Both the position numbers and the translations under genes were made by a program. A DNA stretch of 64,000 nt from a virus: positions 30,370-94,369 of the IMG/VR virus record IMGVR_UViG_3300034407_001956; one strand, given 5' to 3'. Below are positions 25,042 to 32,596 of the stretch, piece by piece (position 1 is the first letter of the stretch; every line of letters begins with the position of its first letter). The notes under the pieces were generated by a model. The model did not search any database. It saw nothing but the letters and a program-made list of their open reading frames with translations, and had not been told where the DNA came from.

Positions 25042-25059
25042 TTCAGGGCCAACCCTGAA
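25042..25059 (+). terminator. Hairpin after 24514 gene
   Basis: TTCAGGG and CCCTGAA form a perfect 7-bp stem with loop CCAA, 13 bases after the stop codon. There is only a short T stretch behind it, so termination efficiency is uncertain. Confidence 0.45.
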
Positions 25060-25086
25060 TTTACACAATTCTGACGTAAAAGTCAA
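25058..25086 (-). promoter_or_regulatory. Minus-strand promoter-like sequence
   Basis: On the minus strand TTGACT (25086-25081) is followed after 17 bases by TAAATT (25063-25058), with GGC in front as in the repeated + strand promoters. It points into the 24514 gene as antisense. No minus-strand gene lies beyond it. Confidence 0.35.
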
Positions 25087-25169
25087 GCCATAATATAACT
25101 TTTTTTAATAGAAGCGCTGTCATGATGCCGTGCGCAGAGTCGCCAATCCAAAATAAATGAAAATAAGGC

Positions 25170-25198
25170 TTGACATTGTGGTTTATTCTGTGTATATT
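25170..25198 (+). promoter_or_regulatory. Sigma70-like promoter (TTGACA-17-TATATT), tandem copy 1
   Basis: TTGACA at 25170-25175 and TATATT at 25193-25198, in the context AAGGC...TGTATATTAAGG. It is followed 104 bases later by a near copy. Both should drive the noncoding region downstream. Confidence 0.72.
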
Positions 25199-25273
25199 AA
25201 GGTGTTGAATGAGGGGATTAAACGATGGATTCAACGCTCTTTGAAAATTAGTTAAAAAAAGTTAAAATAAGGC

Positions 25274-25302
25274 TTGACTTTCTCATTTATTCTCTGTATA
25301 TT
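25274..25302 (+). promoter_or_regulatory. Sigma70-like promoter (TTGACT-17-TATATT), tandem copy 2
   Basis: TTGACT at 25274-25279, TATATT at 25297-25302. The flanks (ATAAGGCTTGAC, TTTATTCT, TGTATATTAAGG, ATGAGG) repeat those of the copy at 25170, so this is a tandem duplication. Confidence 0.72.
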
Positions 25303-25339
25303 AAGGGGTTGGATGAGGTGAGTTTTTTGAAAAGTTAAA

Positions 25340-25780
25340 GAATTAGGAACTAAGGTTAAGAGCCACTGCTAGTCGTCATTCGACTTCTGGAGTTCCGAAA
25401 GACATCGCACCGAAAGGGGCTGAAACGCTGGGTTTGGAAACCTAACTGAGTAAGGTGCGGACATAGAAGGCCTGTGATAGAGTTCTAATCAAACTCTTAG
25501 GTAAGAGGTTGTCTGAGGACAAAAGGGAGTGATTGCCTGAGTAGTCCGTTAGTAAGGCTGTGGGGTTCGAATCCCCACCTTTGTTTTCGGTTGTTGGTCC
25601 GATATAAAACCAACAAAGATTTTAGTTGAGCTGAGGAGCCAAAAACCGACCCGATTAAATACGAGCTTGATGATGGGTGTTAATAGACAGTTTAAAGCCT
25701 GATGGACAGACAACTAAGTATGGAGGCTGGAGACTAGCGATGTCAATAAGACTCTCTCCCCTCCGCCGGTTTTGTGACAG
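25340..25780 (+). ncRNA. Candidate large structured RNA
   Basis: The 25030-25866 gap has no supported gene. Downstream of two promoters lie many self-complementary pieces: GGAACT/AGTTCC (25346, 25391) enclosing AGTCG/CGACT, CGCACC/GGTGCG (25406, 25454) enclosing GGGTT/AACCT, AGAGTT/AACTCT (25479, 25492), a T-arm-like hairpin GTGGGG TTCGAAT CCCCAC (25560-25578), TTGTTGG/CCAACAA (25591, 25610) and a long-range AAAACCG/CGGTTTT (25642, 25767). Size and phage setting recall GOLLD or ROOL type ornate RNAs, but I cannot confirm any known family. Confidence 0.55.
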
Positions 25781-25866
25781 AATGACAGAGTAATATAATA
25801 TCAGCGGTACGCTGAAAAATAAGTAGCTCATAACTATTTATTACCATATAACGGAGAACACTATAT

Positions 25867-26058
25867 ATGAAGCAAACTAAGAAAGCAACAGATTTCGACA
25901 TAATAGAGATAATAGAGCAGGAGATGATAAGCATGTGGAATACAGGTGAGATTCCCTATCTGCTGAAGAAGGATCCGGAATTCGTACAGGTGATAATGGA
26001 AGGGCTGATGTTGGAACGCAGCTTTTGGAGTCAGAATATGGTGGTGGGAGAGGCTTGA
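25867..26058 (+). CDS. Small acidic protein, unknown
   Basis: A 63-residue protein with CGGAG at 25852-25856 before its ATG. It is helical and acidic at the start (FDIIEIIEQEMISMW) and resembles small regulatory phage proteins without a known family. Its TGA lies inside a TTGACA hexamer at 26055-26060. Confidence 0.5.
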   Translation: MKQTKKATDFDIIEIIEQEMISMWNTGEIPYLLKKDPEFVQVIMEGLMLERSFWSQNMVVGEA

Positions 26059-26075
26059 CAATATGACATACCCCC

Positions 26076-26096
26076 GGCATTAAGTCGTTAATCGCC
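26076..26096 (+). other. Strong hairpin in 26059-26220 gap
   Basis: GGC-ATTAA and TTAAT-C-GCC form an 8-bp stem with loop GTCG and one bulge. It follows a TTGACA hexamer that lacks a clear -10. It could be a leader hairpin or a weak terminator. Confidence 0.3.
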
Positions 26097-26220
26097 AAAC
26101 TATGACAAAGTGACAGGCGCTCCATATTGGTTCCTGAATCGGACCAGGTTTTGAGTTCCTATAGAAATTGATATATTATGTGTATCGTAAACGATAAAAA
26201 ATAAACAGCTAGGAGTTATA

Positions 26221-26559
26221 ATGAAAAGAATATTAGGAAGTATAATACATATACTTTTGGTATTAGGTACTTTACTATTATGTACATCTAAACTAAATGG
26301 GATGCAGAGTAATGTAGAGATGATTCCATATAGATTAGTTCCATCGATGGATATAGAGTGTCCTATACAGATAGAAATAATCCATCCTATATCTATATTG
26401 GGTGTTCCAATAATATATGAGGATGAGTTCATAGAGGTTATAAAAGAAAGGGTTATATTTGAAACCACCAATCCATTCGCTCAGAATGAGATATTCAGTA
26501 TAGATGGTAAACAATACTATTTACTCAGAGTTCCCTACACAGGAGTTAGTTGGAAATAA
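26221..26559 (+). CDS. Exported or membrane-anchored protein, unknown
   Basis: A 112-residue protein after CTAGGAG. The N-terminus has a hydrophobic signal or anchor (ILGSIIHILLVLGTLLLCTS). The rest is mostly beta with many Ile, Pro and Glu and ends in YYLLRVPYTGVSW. No domain is recognised. Confidence 0.5.
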   Translation: MKRILGSIIHILLVLGTLLLCTSKLNGMQSNVEMIPYRLVPSMDIECPIQIEIIHPISILGVPIIYEDEFIEVIKERVIFETTNPFAQNEIFSIDGKQYYLLRVPYTGVSWK

Positions 26560-26572
26560 TTAAAGAAAAGGC

Positions 26573-26602
26573 TTGACTCGTATAGGTATTTCTTCGTATG
26601 AT
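26573..26602 (+). promoter_or_regulatory. Sigma70-like promoter (TTGACT-18-TATGAT)
   Basis: TTGACT at 26573-26578 and TATGAT at 26597-26602, in the repeated AAAGGCTTGACTCGTAT context. Transcription from about 26609 would exclude the ATG at 26608 as a start for the next gene. Confidence 0.7.
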
Positions 26603-26649
26603 CTGGTATGAGAAAAGAGAGATTAACTAACTTTACAAAAGGAAAAAGA

Positions 26650-26883
26650 ATGAAGAATTTAAAAGTAAACGCTTTCGGTGATGTAGTGGAAAGAGGATTG
26701 TATGACTATGGTAATCACAAAGCCCAACTAAGTTTTAACTTTGAAAAAAAGTACGAAGTAGTAATGCATCAAATAAACATTCAGAAGATGGGAGAGTTCA
26801 AATTAAAGATGAATGAATTACAGAATGAGATGGATGACTGGTTTAAACAAATGGATGCTGAATTAAAAAAAGGAAATAACTAA
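26650..26883 (+). CDS. Small protein, unknown
   Basis: The start chosen is ATG 26650 behind AAAAGGAAAAAG, since the promoter above would begin transcription at about 26609. The 77-residue protein has a beta start (KNLKVNAFGDVVERGLYDYG) and a helical, charged end. It starts a run of four small genes joined by one-base overlaps. Confidence 0.55.
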   Translation: MKNLKVNAFGDVVERGLYDYGNHKAQLSFNFEKKYEVVMHQINIQKMGEFKLKMNELQNEMDDWFKQMDAELKKGNN

Positions 26884-27215
26884 TGAACTTAAACGAAACT
26901 ATATTTCATAAGAATCACATAATCGGTGTCGAAGAGTTAGACCCACCATTCAGAGAGGTTCGCTTCCAACATCTAATGAAAGAGTTCTGTGAGGACTACA
27001 ATCATTATGAGGCTGATGAATTTGCCGTAGTATGGTATGAGAAAGATGAAGATTTATATATCGAACAAATATACAATCACGATACAGGTGAGGTATATTG
27101 GGAAGATAGGAGTAAACAACTTCCAAACCCAAATTGGACAGACAACGATGAGATACTTTATTGTAGTCTTTTAATGTGGGGTAATTTAGAACAAACTATA
27201 GGAATGAATATATAA
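26883..27215 (+). CDS. Small acidic protein, unknown
   Basis: A 110-residue acidic protein whose ATG overlaps the upstream TAA. It has FAVVWYEKDEDLYIEQIYNH and a GEVYWEDRS block. I recognise no family; it is probably a minor metabolic-takeover protein of the phage. Confidence 0.5.
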   Translation: MNLNETIFHKNHIIGVEELDPPFREVRFQHLMKEFCEDYNHYEADEFAVVWYEKDEDLYIEQIYNHDTGEVYWEDRSKQLPNPNWTDNDEILYCSLLMWGNLEQTIGMNI

Positions 27216-27457
27216 TGGCCATATTAAAATCAGCGCCCTACAACAAACCAATGATTGACTTATCAGGTCCGAAAGGTAATGCTTTCTATCTGCTTAATTT
27301 AGCACAGAAGTATGGTAAACAATTCGGTTGGGGAGTTATGGAGATTAATGCTATGCTTGATAATCTAAAGAGCGGAGACTATAAACATTTGGTAGAAGCA
27401 TTCGATGGGTACTTTGGTGAGGTTGTTGATTTAAATCTAGCGGGCATAGAACTATAA
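27215..27457 (+). CDS. Conserved small phage protein
   Basis: An 80-residue protein with LSGPKGNAFYLLNLAQKYGK and DYKHLVEAFDGYFGEVVDL. The PKGNAFYL start followed by a helical DYxxLxxxFxxxF end recurs in many tailed phages. Its function is not known to me. Start and stop overlap the neighbours by one base each. Confidence 0.65.
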   Translation: MAILKSAPYNKPMIDLSGPKGNAFYLLNLAQKYGKQFGWGVMEINAMLDNLKSGDYKHLVEAFDGYFGEVVDLNLAGIEL

Positions 27458-27693
27458 TGTGGGAAGAGAAGGCTGAAAGAGAACTAAAATATCGTCAGCG
27501 ATTTAAAAGGTTACAGAGTACTATGATGAGATGGGCTGATAAGAATAAACGAGCTCATCTATATGGGGATTATGAACTAACCGATAGATGGAAACAGGAC
27601 CTAAAGGTTGTATTGGTGTATGAGCGACAGAAGCACCTAACGGCTGAGGCTATGAGGATATTGAATGACTTATATAATAAATATAGGTCTTGA
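27457..27693 (+). CDS. Small basic protein, unknown
   Basis: A 78-residue, Lys/Arg-rich helical protein (ERELKYRQRFKRLQSTMMRW). It may bind nucleic acid. Its TGA stop is embedded in a TTGACT hexamer at 27690-27695. Confidence 0.5.
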   Translation: MWEEKAERELKYRQRFKRLQSTMMRWADKNKRAHLYGDYELTDRWKQDLKVVLVYERQKHLTAEAMRILNDLYNKYRS

Positions 27694-27708
27694 CTCGTAT
27701 AACATATT

Positions 27709-27921
27709 ATGAGTAAGTTCTTTGATTATGGAGATGTCGATTCCGAAGATTCCCAATGGTTTCATATTAAGGCTAGGGATATGGATATATTCCAACCTGA
27801 TGGTAAGGTTATTACCTTTTGGCTATGGGGAGTATCGGAAACAGACATACGACATATACTCTCTAAAAAAAATATAAAGGATATAGAATGGATAAAGAAA
27901 AAGACACCACCCTTTGCGTAG
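27709..27921 (+). CDS. Small protein, unknown
   Basis: A 70-residue protein that begins 13 bases after a TTGACT hexamer that has lost a normally spaced -10. It starts SKFFDYGDVDSEDSQWFHIK. The next gene begins 34 bases before its stop. Confidence 0.5.
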   Translation: MSKFFDYGDVDSEDSQWFHIKARDMDIFQPDGKVITFWLWGVSETDIRHILSKKNIKDIEWIKKKTPPFA

Positions 27922-28430
27922 GTTGTGAGACCACCCTATCCGATGAGCGTATACACTTAGGCTTTACCGATTGTGTGGAGTGTAGTAAGGTAGATAAGTA
28001 TTCTTCTCATACCATATACCCACATAAGACAGGTGGCTTTATACAACCTGTGTCAGCTGAACAAGCGGACAATATGAAAAGGCTAGACCGCCGAAGTGTA
28101 GGCGGTGAGCGTAGAGCCAAAGGAATCGTAGCGGATAATAGTTGGGATAGGTGGTTGAAGGATTACCTATCTAAGAAAGACTCTCCCCCAAGTGAGCCTA
28201 AGACTAATCCATTACCTACACCATTACCAATTTTCATCCCTTACCAAAAAGCAATCGATGAGGCGTTAGCCAAGTTTGAAGATAGGGGTTACGAAGCAGC
28301 GGCGGAACTTACACAATCGATGTATACGAGCGACAAGATTTCGTTAGCACACAAAGCGAAGATTATGAACGAGCTTTCCTCACTAGCCCTACTCACGACC
28401 AAGCAACGAAGATGGATGAAAAAATTATGA
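27888..28430 (+). CDS. Zinc-ribbon phage protein
   Basis: A 180-residue protein with CVGC near residue 10 and CVEC near residue 29, forming a four-Cys zinc site. It is followed by SSHTIYPHKTGGFIQPVS, a block seen in hypothetical proteins of T4-like cyanophages. The rest has a Pro-rich linker and a helical C-terminus. The role is unknown; a small DNA- or ribosome-binding protein is plausible. Confidence 0.6.
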   Translation: MDKEKDTTLCVGCETTLSDERIHLGFTDCVECSKVDKYSSHTIYPHKTGGFIQPVSAEQADNMKRLDRRSVGGERRAKGIVADNSWDRWLKDYLSKKDSPPSEPKTNPLPTPLPIFIPYQKAIDEALAKFEDRGYEAAAELTQSMYTSDKISLAHKAKIMNELSSLALLTTKQRRWMKKL

Positions 28431-28687
28431 TGTTTAACAAATTGGGGCACTATTTATTTAAGAGAATGAGCAAAGACCAAATAGCGTTAAGGAAAACTAG
28501 ACCACAAAATATGGTGGGTTTATACATCAATTCAAAAGACATTCAACAGTACATAAATGATTATTATAATTATGGTATAGATTATATGGGTGACGATAAT
28601 ATGTCATCAGAAGATTTTGTAGAATCACAAATAAACGAACCAGGCGAAGAACTTTATTGGGATGACGCTGATGGGGAGGAAAGTTAA
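28427..28687 (+). CDS. Small acidic protein, unknown
   Basis: The start chosen is ATG 28427, since its ATGA overlaps the upstream stop as usual in this genome; 28412 is an alternative. The 86-residue protein is basic at first and acidic at the end (ELYWDDADGEES). No family is recognised. Confidence 0.5.
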   Translation: MMFNKLGHYLFKRMSKDQIALRKTRPQNMVGLYINSKDIQQYINDYYNYGIDYMGDDNMSSEDFVESQINEPGEELYWDDADGEES

Positions 28688-28803
28688 TGAGGGCAAAAAT
28701 GTTAGATGAGGTAATGAAGAGTAGGAGTAACATACCAATGTTACTATTCGTTGCGGTAGTTTGTTTTTTAATAGGATTAACAATAGGAGTTATGTCAGTA
28801 TGA
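28687..28803 (+). CDS. Membrane microprotein (38 aa)
   Basis: A short frame whose ATG overlaps the upstream TAA and whose TGA overlaps the next ATG. One TM helix (IPMLLFVAVVCFLIGLTIGV) follows a short charged N-terminus. Tight coupling supports coding. Confidence 0.45.
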   Translation: MRAKMLDEVMKSRSNIPMLLFVAVVCFLIGLTIGVMSV

Positions 28804-29711
28804 ACATAGGTTACGCTTGTATCAATATGCAATTATCATCACAGAAACCAAAGGTGTATACCGGCAGAAGTATGATTAAACGAACCTTTAAAGCTAGGGG
28901 CATTGAGTATGCATCTGAGCTAGGTTTACAGAATTGTAAAGACTTATTTGAAATAGTTAAATGGAATAATGAGAATGGGTTTCCTTTCTTTCGTATTACA
29001 TCTAATTTATTTCCTTGGTCATCTGAATACAAACTTGAGGATATGCCAGACTATTTTGAGATAGGTAGTACACTAGCAAATGTGGGTAAGTATGTAGCTG
29101 ACAATAATATGAGGATTACTTCTCATCCTGGTCCATTCAATGTTCTTACTTCACCACACCCACACGTTGTAGATAATTGTATCAATGACTTATCCACACA
29201 CGGAGAAGTATTTGATATGATGGGATTGAGTAGAACACCTTACAACAAAATCAATATTCATATTGGTGGTGCTTATGGAGATAAGGAATCAGCTATGGCT
29301 AGATTCTGTACCAACTTTGTTAGATTGCCAGATTCGGTTAAGAGTAGACTCACTGTTGAGAATGATGATAAGGCTACTATGTATTCTGTTAGAGATTTAT
29401 ATGATGGAGTTTACAAAGTAATTGGTATTCCTATTGTATTTGATTACCACCACCATCAGTTCTGTACAGGTGATTTGACAGAACAAAAAGCATTGGAGTT
29501 GGCTATTAAAACGTGGGGTGATATTAAACCTGTTGTTCATTATTCAGAGAGCAGACGTGACGAAAAGAAAGATGATACTATCAGAGTACAGGCTCATTCA
29601 GATTATGTTTATGAGAAGATTGAGACATATGGTCACGACATTGATATTATGATTGAGGCTAAACATAAAGAGCTAGCAGTTCAGAGATATAGGGAACTAC
29701 ATATTGACTAA
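28800..29711 (+). CDS. uvdE: UV-damage endonuclease (UvdE)
   Basis: The start chosen is ATG 28800 (ATGA overlap), giving the expected MNIGYACINMQLSS beginning. The 303-residue TIM-barrel protein shows FFRITSNLFPWSS, ITSHPGPFNVLTSP, INIHIGGAYGDKESAM, TVENDD, FDYHHHQF and VHYSESR, the metal-binding His/Glu/Asp strands of UVDE. The enzyme nicks DNA 5' to UV photoproducts and starts repair. A phage living in sunlit water could use it to repair its own genome. Confidence 0.9.
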   Translation: MNIGYACINMQLSSQKPKVYTGRSMIKRTFKARGIEYASELGLQNCKDLFEIVKWNNENGFPFFRITSNLFPWSSEYKLEDMPDYFEIGSTLANVGKYVADNNMRITSHPGPFNVLTSPHPHVVDNCINDLSTHGEVFDMMGLSRTPYNKINIHIGGAYGDKESAMARFCTNFVRLPDSVKSRLTVENDDKATMYSVRDLYDGVYKVIGIPIVFDYHHHQFCTGDLTEQKALELAIKTWGDIKPVVHYSESRRDEKKDDTIRVQAHSDYVYEKIETYGHDIDIMIEAKHKELAVQRYRELHID

Positions 29712-30477
29712 TCTAAATATGACAGTATACCACATACCGAGATGTGCTGGTACAACCTTTCAATACTATCTATTAAGTCTGTATGGTGTAGGAGTAGAAG
29801 TAGAAAAATATGATACTTCAGATAGTAATCCACACCTACAGATAAACGAATTGGAATTTACAGGTGATTTGGTTAGAGACTACTCATCTATAAATTGGGA
29901 TTCTAAAACATTTGGCTATAAGATATTATTGGATAATGAAAGCACTGTAAATGAAGATGTTGGAGAAAACATATACAGATACGGAGATGTAGACTTTGAT
30001 TTGATGTATGGACATTTTGGTATAGATAAGTATCCATCAGAAAATCGTAATAAAGTAGTTTGGTTAAGAGAACCATTAGAAAGAGCATTATCACAAGCTA
30101 AGTATCTGGCATACGCTCAAAGATACTACGCTTCAGATTTAGATTGGCCGTTTGAGAATATGGATATAAATGATTACATAAACTCTGATGATGTTGTGAA
30201 TACTATGACAAAATATGTTGGTAAAGATTTATCTGATTTTAAGTTTGTTGGTATAGTTGAACATATGGATAGAGATATTGCAAGGTTTCAAGATATGTTT
30301 GGATTAGAAAAAACTAAGCTACCTAAAACAAATCAGTATGATTCTATGGTTAGAGTAGCTCCAATACATTGTGATGAGTGCTCCAAAAGATTTGATTTCA
30401 TATCAGCTGATATAGATAGACAAAGATTTTTTGAAAATAATAAAGAGGACTATGAACTATACAATACTTATATATAA
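29704..30477 (+). CDS. Sulfotransferase family protein
   Basis: A 257-residue protein. HIPRCAGTTFQYYL matches the 5'-phosphosulfate-binding loop (PKxGxTT) of PAPS-dependent sulfotransferases; VVWLREPLERALSQAKYL matches the 3'-phosphate segment (R..P..R..S). The gene likely starts at TTG 29704, 9 bases after AGGGA; ATG 29719 is an alternative. It may sulfate a glycan, possibly the one made by the 2-18 kb cassette. Confidence 0.75.
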   Translation: MTNLNMTVYHIPRCAGTTFQYYLLSLYGVGVEVEKYDTSDSNPHLQINELEFTGDLVRDYSSINWDSKTFGYKILLDNESTVNEDVGENIYRYGDVDFDLMYGHFGIDKYPSENRNKVVWLREPLERALSQAKYLAYAQRYYASDLDWPFENMDINDYINSDDVVNTMTKYVGKDLSDFKFVGIVEHMDRDIARFQDMFGLEKTKLPKTNQYDSMVRVAPIHCDECSKRFDFISADIDRQRFFENNKEDYELYNTYI

Positions 30478-30489
30478 ACGGAGAATATT

Positions 30490-30795
30490 ATGTACTTAGA
30501 TGATAATAAATCTTACCTTTTATTTGGAAAGGATTTAAATTCAATTATAGCAATTTTACAATCGGTAAGCGATCGTAATCCTGATATAGATAAGTTAAAT
30601 GAACTTATACAGAAGCTAAAAGATATGAGGTCTTATGAAGATATGTTAAATGATTTTATATTTGGTGACCAAAAAACTTATCCGAGAGATAAAAAAGAAA
30701 TTGGTAAAAAGGATAATATGACATTAGAAGAAATGATGAAAGATTTGGAATTGAGATTTATGGATGAGAGGGATAAAGATAATGGAAAGAATTGA
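30490..30795 (+). CDS. Small helical protein, unknown
   Basis: A 101-residue protein with ACGGAG ahead of ATG. It is helical and charged with a DKLNELIQKLKDMRSYEDML coil. The next gene starts 14 bases before its stop. I recognise no family. Confidence 0.5.
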   Translation: MYLDDNKSYLLFGKDLNSIIAILQSVSDRNPDIDKLNELIQKLKDMRSYEDMLNDFIFGDQKTYPRDKKEIGKKDNMTLEEMMKDLELRFMDERDKDNGKN

Positions 30796-31066
30796 CCATA
30801 TAGCTATAGTAGTTACAAACATATCACAGGCGGTTAGATGGTATACCAATAAATTTGATTGTAAAGTAAACTACGAAGATAAGAGTTGGGCAGAATTACA
30901 ATTTGATAATATTAAGTTAGCTTTGGTATTACCACAAGACCATCCACCACACATAGCATTTGAATCAGATGATTTAACTAACCCAACCAAACACAGAGAT
31001 GGTTCTGAATCTGTTTACGATCACGATTCGTTTGGTAATATAATAGAGTATATAAAGTATGAGTAG
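30782..31066 (+). CDS. Glyoxalase/VOC-fold protein
   Basis: The start chosen is ATG 30782, which gives MERIDHIAIVVTNISQAVRW, the classic first strand and helix of the vicinal oxygen chelate fold. It is 94 residues, about one half-domain: PPHIAFESDDLT and DSFGNIIEYIKY close the module. It has two probable metal ligands (His7 and Glu near the end) and would act as a dimer. The substrate is unknown; phages rarely carry such enzymes outside resistance genes. Confidence 0.7.
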   Translation: MERIDHIAIVVTNISQAVRWYTNKFDCKVNYEDKSWAELQFDNIKLALVLPQDHPPHIAFESDDLTNPTKHRDGSESVYDHDSFGNIIEYIKYE

Positions 31067-31187
31067 TAAAGAACAAATAGAATATATCTACATCGGCATA
31101 GCTATTGGTTTTATGATTGGATTTGCCGTAGGTTTTTATTTAGAAAGCTATTTAGCGGTAGAGAATTTAGTTATGGAAATGTCTTGA
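31059..31187 (+). CDS. Membrane microprotein (42 aa)
   Basis: The ATG overlaps the upstream gene by eight bases. A single TM helix rich in Gly (YIGIAIGFMIGFAVGFYL) follows a short polar start. Its TGA stop is inside the TTGACA of the promoter at 31184. Confidence 0.45.
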   Translation: MSSKEQIEYIYIGIAIGFMIGFAVGFYLESYLAVENLVMEMS

Positions 31188-31213
31188 CATATATAGTATT
31201 TATTTAGTATATT
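31184..31213 (+). promoter_or_regulatory. Sigma70-like promoter (TTGACA-18-TATATT)
   Basis: TTGACA at 31184-31189 and TATATT at 31208-31213, driving the HAD gene at 31237. The spacer also contains TATTTATT. Confidence 0.7.
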
Positions 31214-31236
31214 CATATATGACAAAAGGGGTAAAA

Positions 31237-31770
31237 ATGAAAAAGACAATAATTTTTGATTTAGATGGAACACTAGCAGACATCGAAGCTAGGAGGCAGT
31301 TGGCTATGATTCCAGGTAAAAGAGTCAATGAGAATGGATTCAATGTTCCTAAATTGGATTGGGATATATTCTTTGATGCTGAAAGCATTAAGTTAGATAA
31401 ACCAAATGCTCCTGTTATTAAGATGGCTCAGATGTTTAAAGCTGATGGTTTTAAGATTGTCATCTTTAGTGGTAGGAATGATAGGTCTTTCTTTACTACT
31501 AAAAAATGGTTATTAGATAATGATGTACCATTTGATTTATTGGTGTTAAGGCCTGATAAGTTTCAAGCTGATTCTTGGCCGATTGCTGATGGTAATCCAG
31601 CTACTAAAGAAATGAGGTTTATGCCTGATGAAATCCTAAAGAAGAAGATGTTAGATACTTTTGTAGACATTGACGATGTATTCTTAGTTGTCGATGACAG
31701 ACAGAAAGTTGTGGATATGTGGAGAGCTTTAGGACTTAATACATTTCAGGTAGCACCAGGAAATTTCTAA
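31237..31770 (+). CDS. HAD-family phosphatase (polynucleotide 3'-phosphatase-like)
   Basis: The start chosen is ATG 31237 behind AGGGG, because transcription begins near 31220. The 177-residue protein has FDLDGTLAD with both catalytic Asp residues, IVIFSGRND as motif II, a lysine-containing region, and FLVVDDRQKVVDMWR as the motif IV acidic pair. This order and SGRND are like the phosphatase domain of T4 polynucleotide kinase. It could trim 3'-phosphates during RNA or DNA repair, together with UvdE. Confidence 0.75.
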   Translation: MKKTIIFDLDGTLADIEARRQLAMIPGKRVNENGFNVPKLDWDIFFDAESIKLDKPNAPVIKMAQMFKADGFKIVIFSGRNDRSFFTTKKWLLDNDVPFDLLVLRPDKFQADSWPIADGNPATKEMRFMPDEILKKKMLDTFVDIDDVFLVVDDRQKVVDMWRALGLNTFQVAPGNF

Positions 31771-31778
31771 AAAAAGTC

Positions 31779-31808
31779 TTGACTTGTATTGCAATTATAT
31801 ATTATATT
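31779..31808 (+). promoter_or_regulatory. Sigma70-like promoter (TTGACT-18-TATATT)
   Basis: TTGACT at 31779-31784 and TATATT at 31803-31808, in the AAAGTCTTGACTTGTATTGCAA context of the repeated promoter family. It drives 31836. Confidence 0.72.
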
Positions 31809-31835
31809 TACATATAACAAAAAAGGAAAAAATAA

Positions 31836-32171
31836 ATGACTTACACTTTTGAAAAAACATTTGGAAAATTTGACTCTTCCACTAACTTTGAAGGAAACAA
31901 ACTCATTGTAGAGTATGTTTACTCTTCTGTTAGTGATTGTATCAAAGTAGTTGAGATGAGTAGGGTTGATTCTGAGGGTACTCACTTCCATAGGCTTAAT
32001 TGGATGAGTAAAGAAGGTCAAGCTTCTTTGATGGAAGATTTAGAAAATGATATGACAGATAGAATGTGTGGTACTGGTAATTATAGTAATAGTATAGAGA
32101 ATGATTTAGAGATTGCCAATATGGAAGCGGATTGGTTGATACAAAAAGCAGAAATACATTATGGTATATAG
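31836..32171 (+). CDS. Small protein, unknown
   Basis: A 111-residue protein after AAAAGGAAAA. It begins TYTFEKTFGKFDSSTNFEG and has no recognised domain. It heads a run of four small, overlapping genes that end in a tRNA. Confidence 0.5.
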   Translation: MTYTFEKTFGKFDSSTNFEGNKLIVEYVYSSVSDCIKVVEMSRVDSEGTHFHRLNWMSKEGQASLMEDLENDMTDRMCGTGNYSNSIENDLEIANMEADWLIQKAEIHYGI

Positions 32172-32379
32172 GTTAAATAGTATTAAAGCTGAGTTGGATG
32201 GAGACACCATACAATATGATAATGGAGAGAGTATATGGTTAGTTACTTATCTATCTCAATATGATTGGGATAATCCAGCTCCACATAGTACTGAAGATGC
32301 GTTTAAGATTGGTAAGGTGGTTAAAGAATATAATATCACTTGGCAAGAAATAGAAGAAGAAGCGAGGATGTATGTATAA
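32161..32379 (+). CDS. Small acidic protein, unknown
   Basis: A 72-residue protein starting 11 bases inside the preceding gene. It includes NITWQEIEEEARMYV at the C-terminus. No family is recognised. Confidence 0.5.
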   Translation: MVYRLNSIKAELDGDTIQYDNGESIWLVTYLSQYDWDNPAPHSTEDAFKIGKVVKEYNITWQEIEEEARMYV

Positions 32380-32596
32380 AGAAATATTAGAAAAGTTAGA
32401 GGCTATAGGTGTTGCTATAGATGATGGTTATAATACTGCAGTGGATACAGAAGAGAACAGCGATTCAATGTACTATACTAATCACGCTAGTGATTTACTT
32501 AACGAACTGATGGTTAGTGTTGAGAAGCAAATTCAAAGTGAGAGAGAAGAAATACCTGGCTTTGAGGGAACTATGGGAGCATTGGAAAACTTATGA
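32372..32596 (+). CDS. Small acidic helical protein, unknown
   Basis: A 74-residue protein with an 8-base overlap to its upstream neighbour. It is acidic and helical. It may be regulatory. No family is recognised. Confidence 0.5.
   Translation: MYKEILEKLEAIGVAIDDGYNTAVDTEENSDSMYYTNHASDLLNELMVSVEKQIQSEREEIPGFEGTMGALENL

Noticed and set aside
25361-25369. Cobalamin riboswitch (GCCACTG box)
   Set aside because: Only the short box matches; the other conserved B12 elements are missing and no cobalamin gene follows.
25340-25780. Group I intron in the 25 kb RNA
   Set aside because: GACTA/TAGTC-like pieces are present but in the wrong order (S-like before R-like), and no split gene flanks the region.
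27690-27713. Promoter at TTGACT 27690
   Set aside because: The expected -10 would lie inside the next gene and is absent; it looks like a decayed copy of the promoter family.
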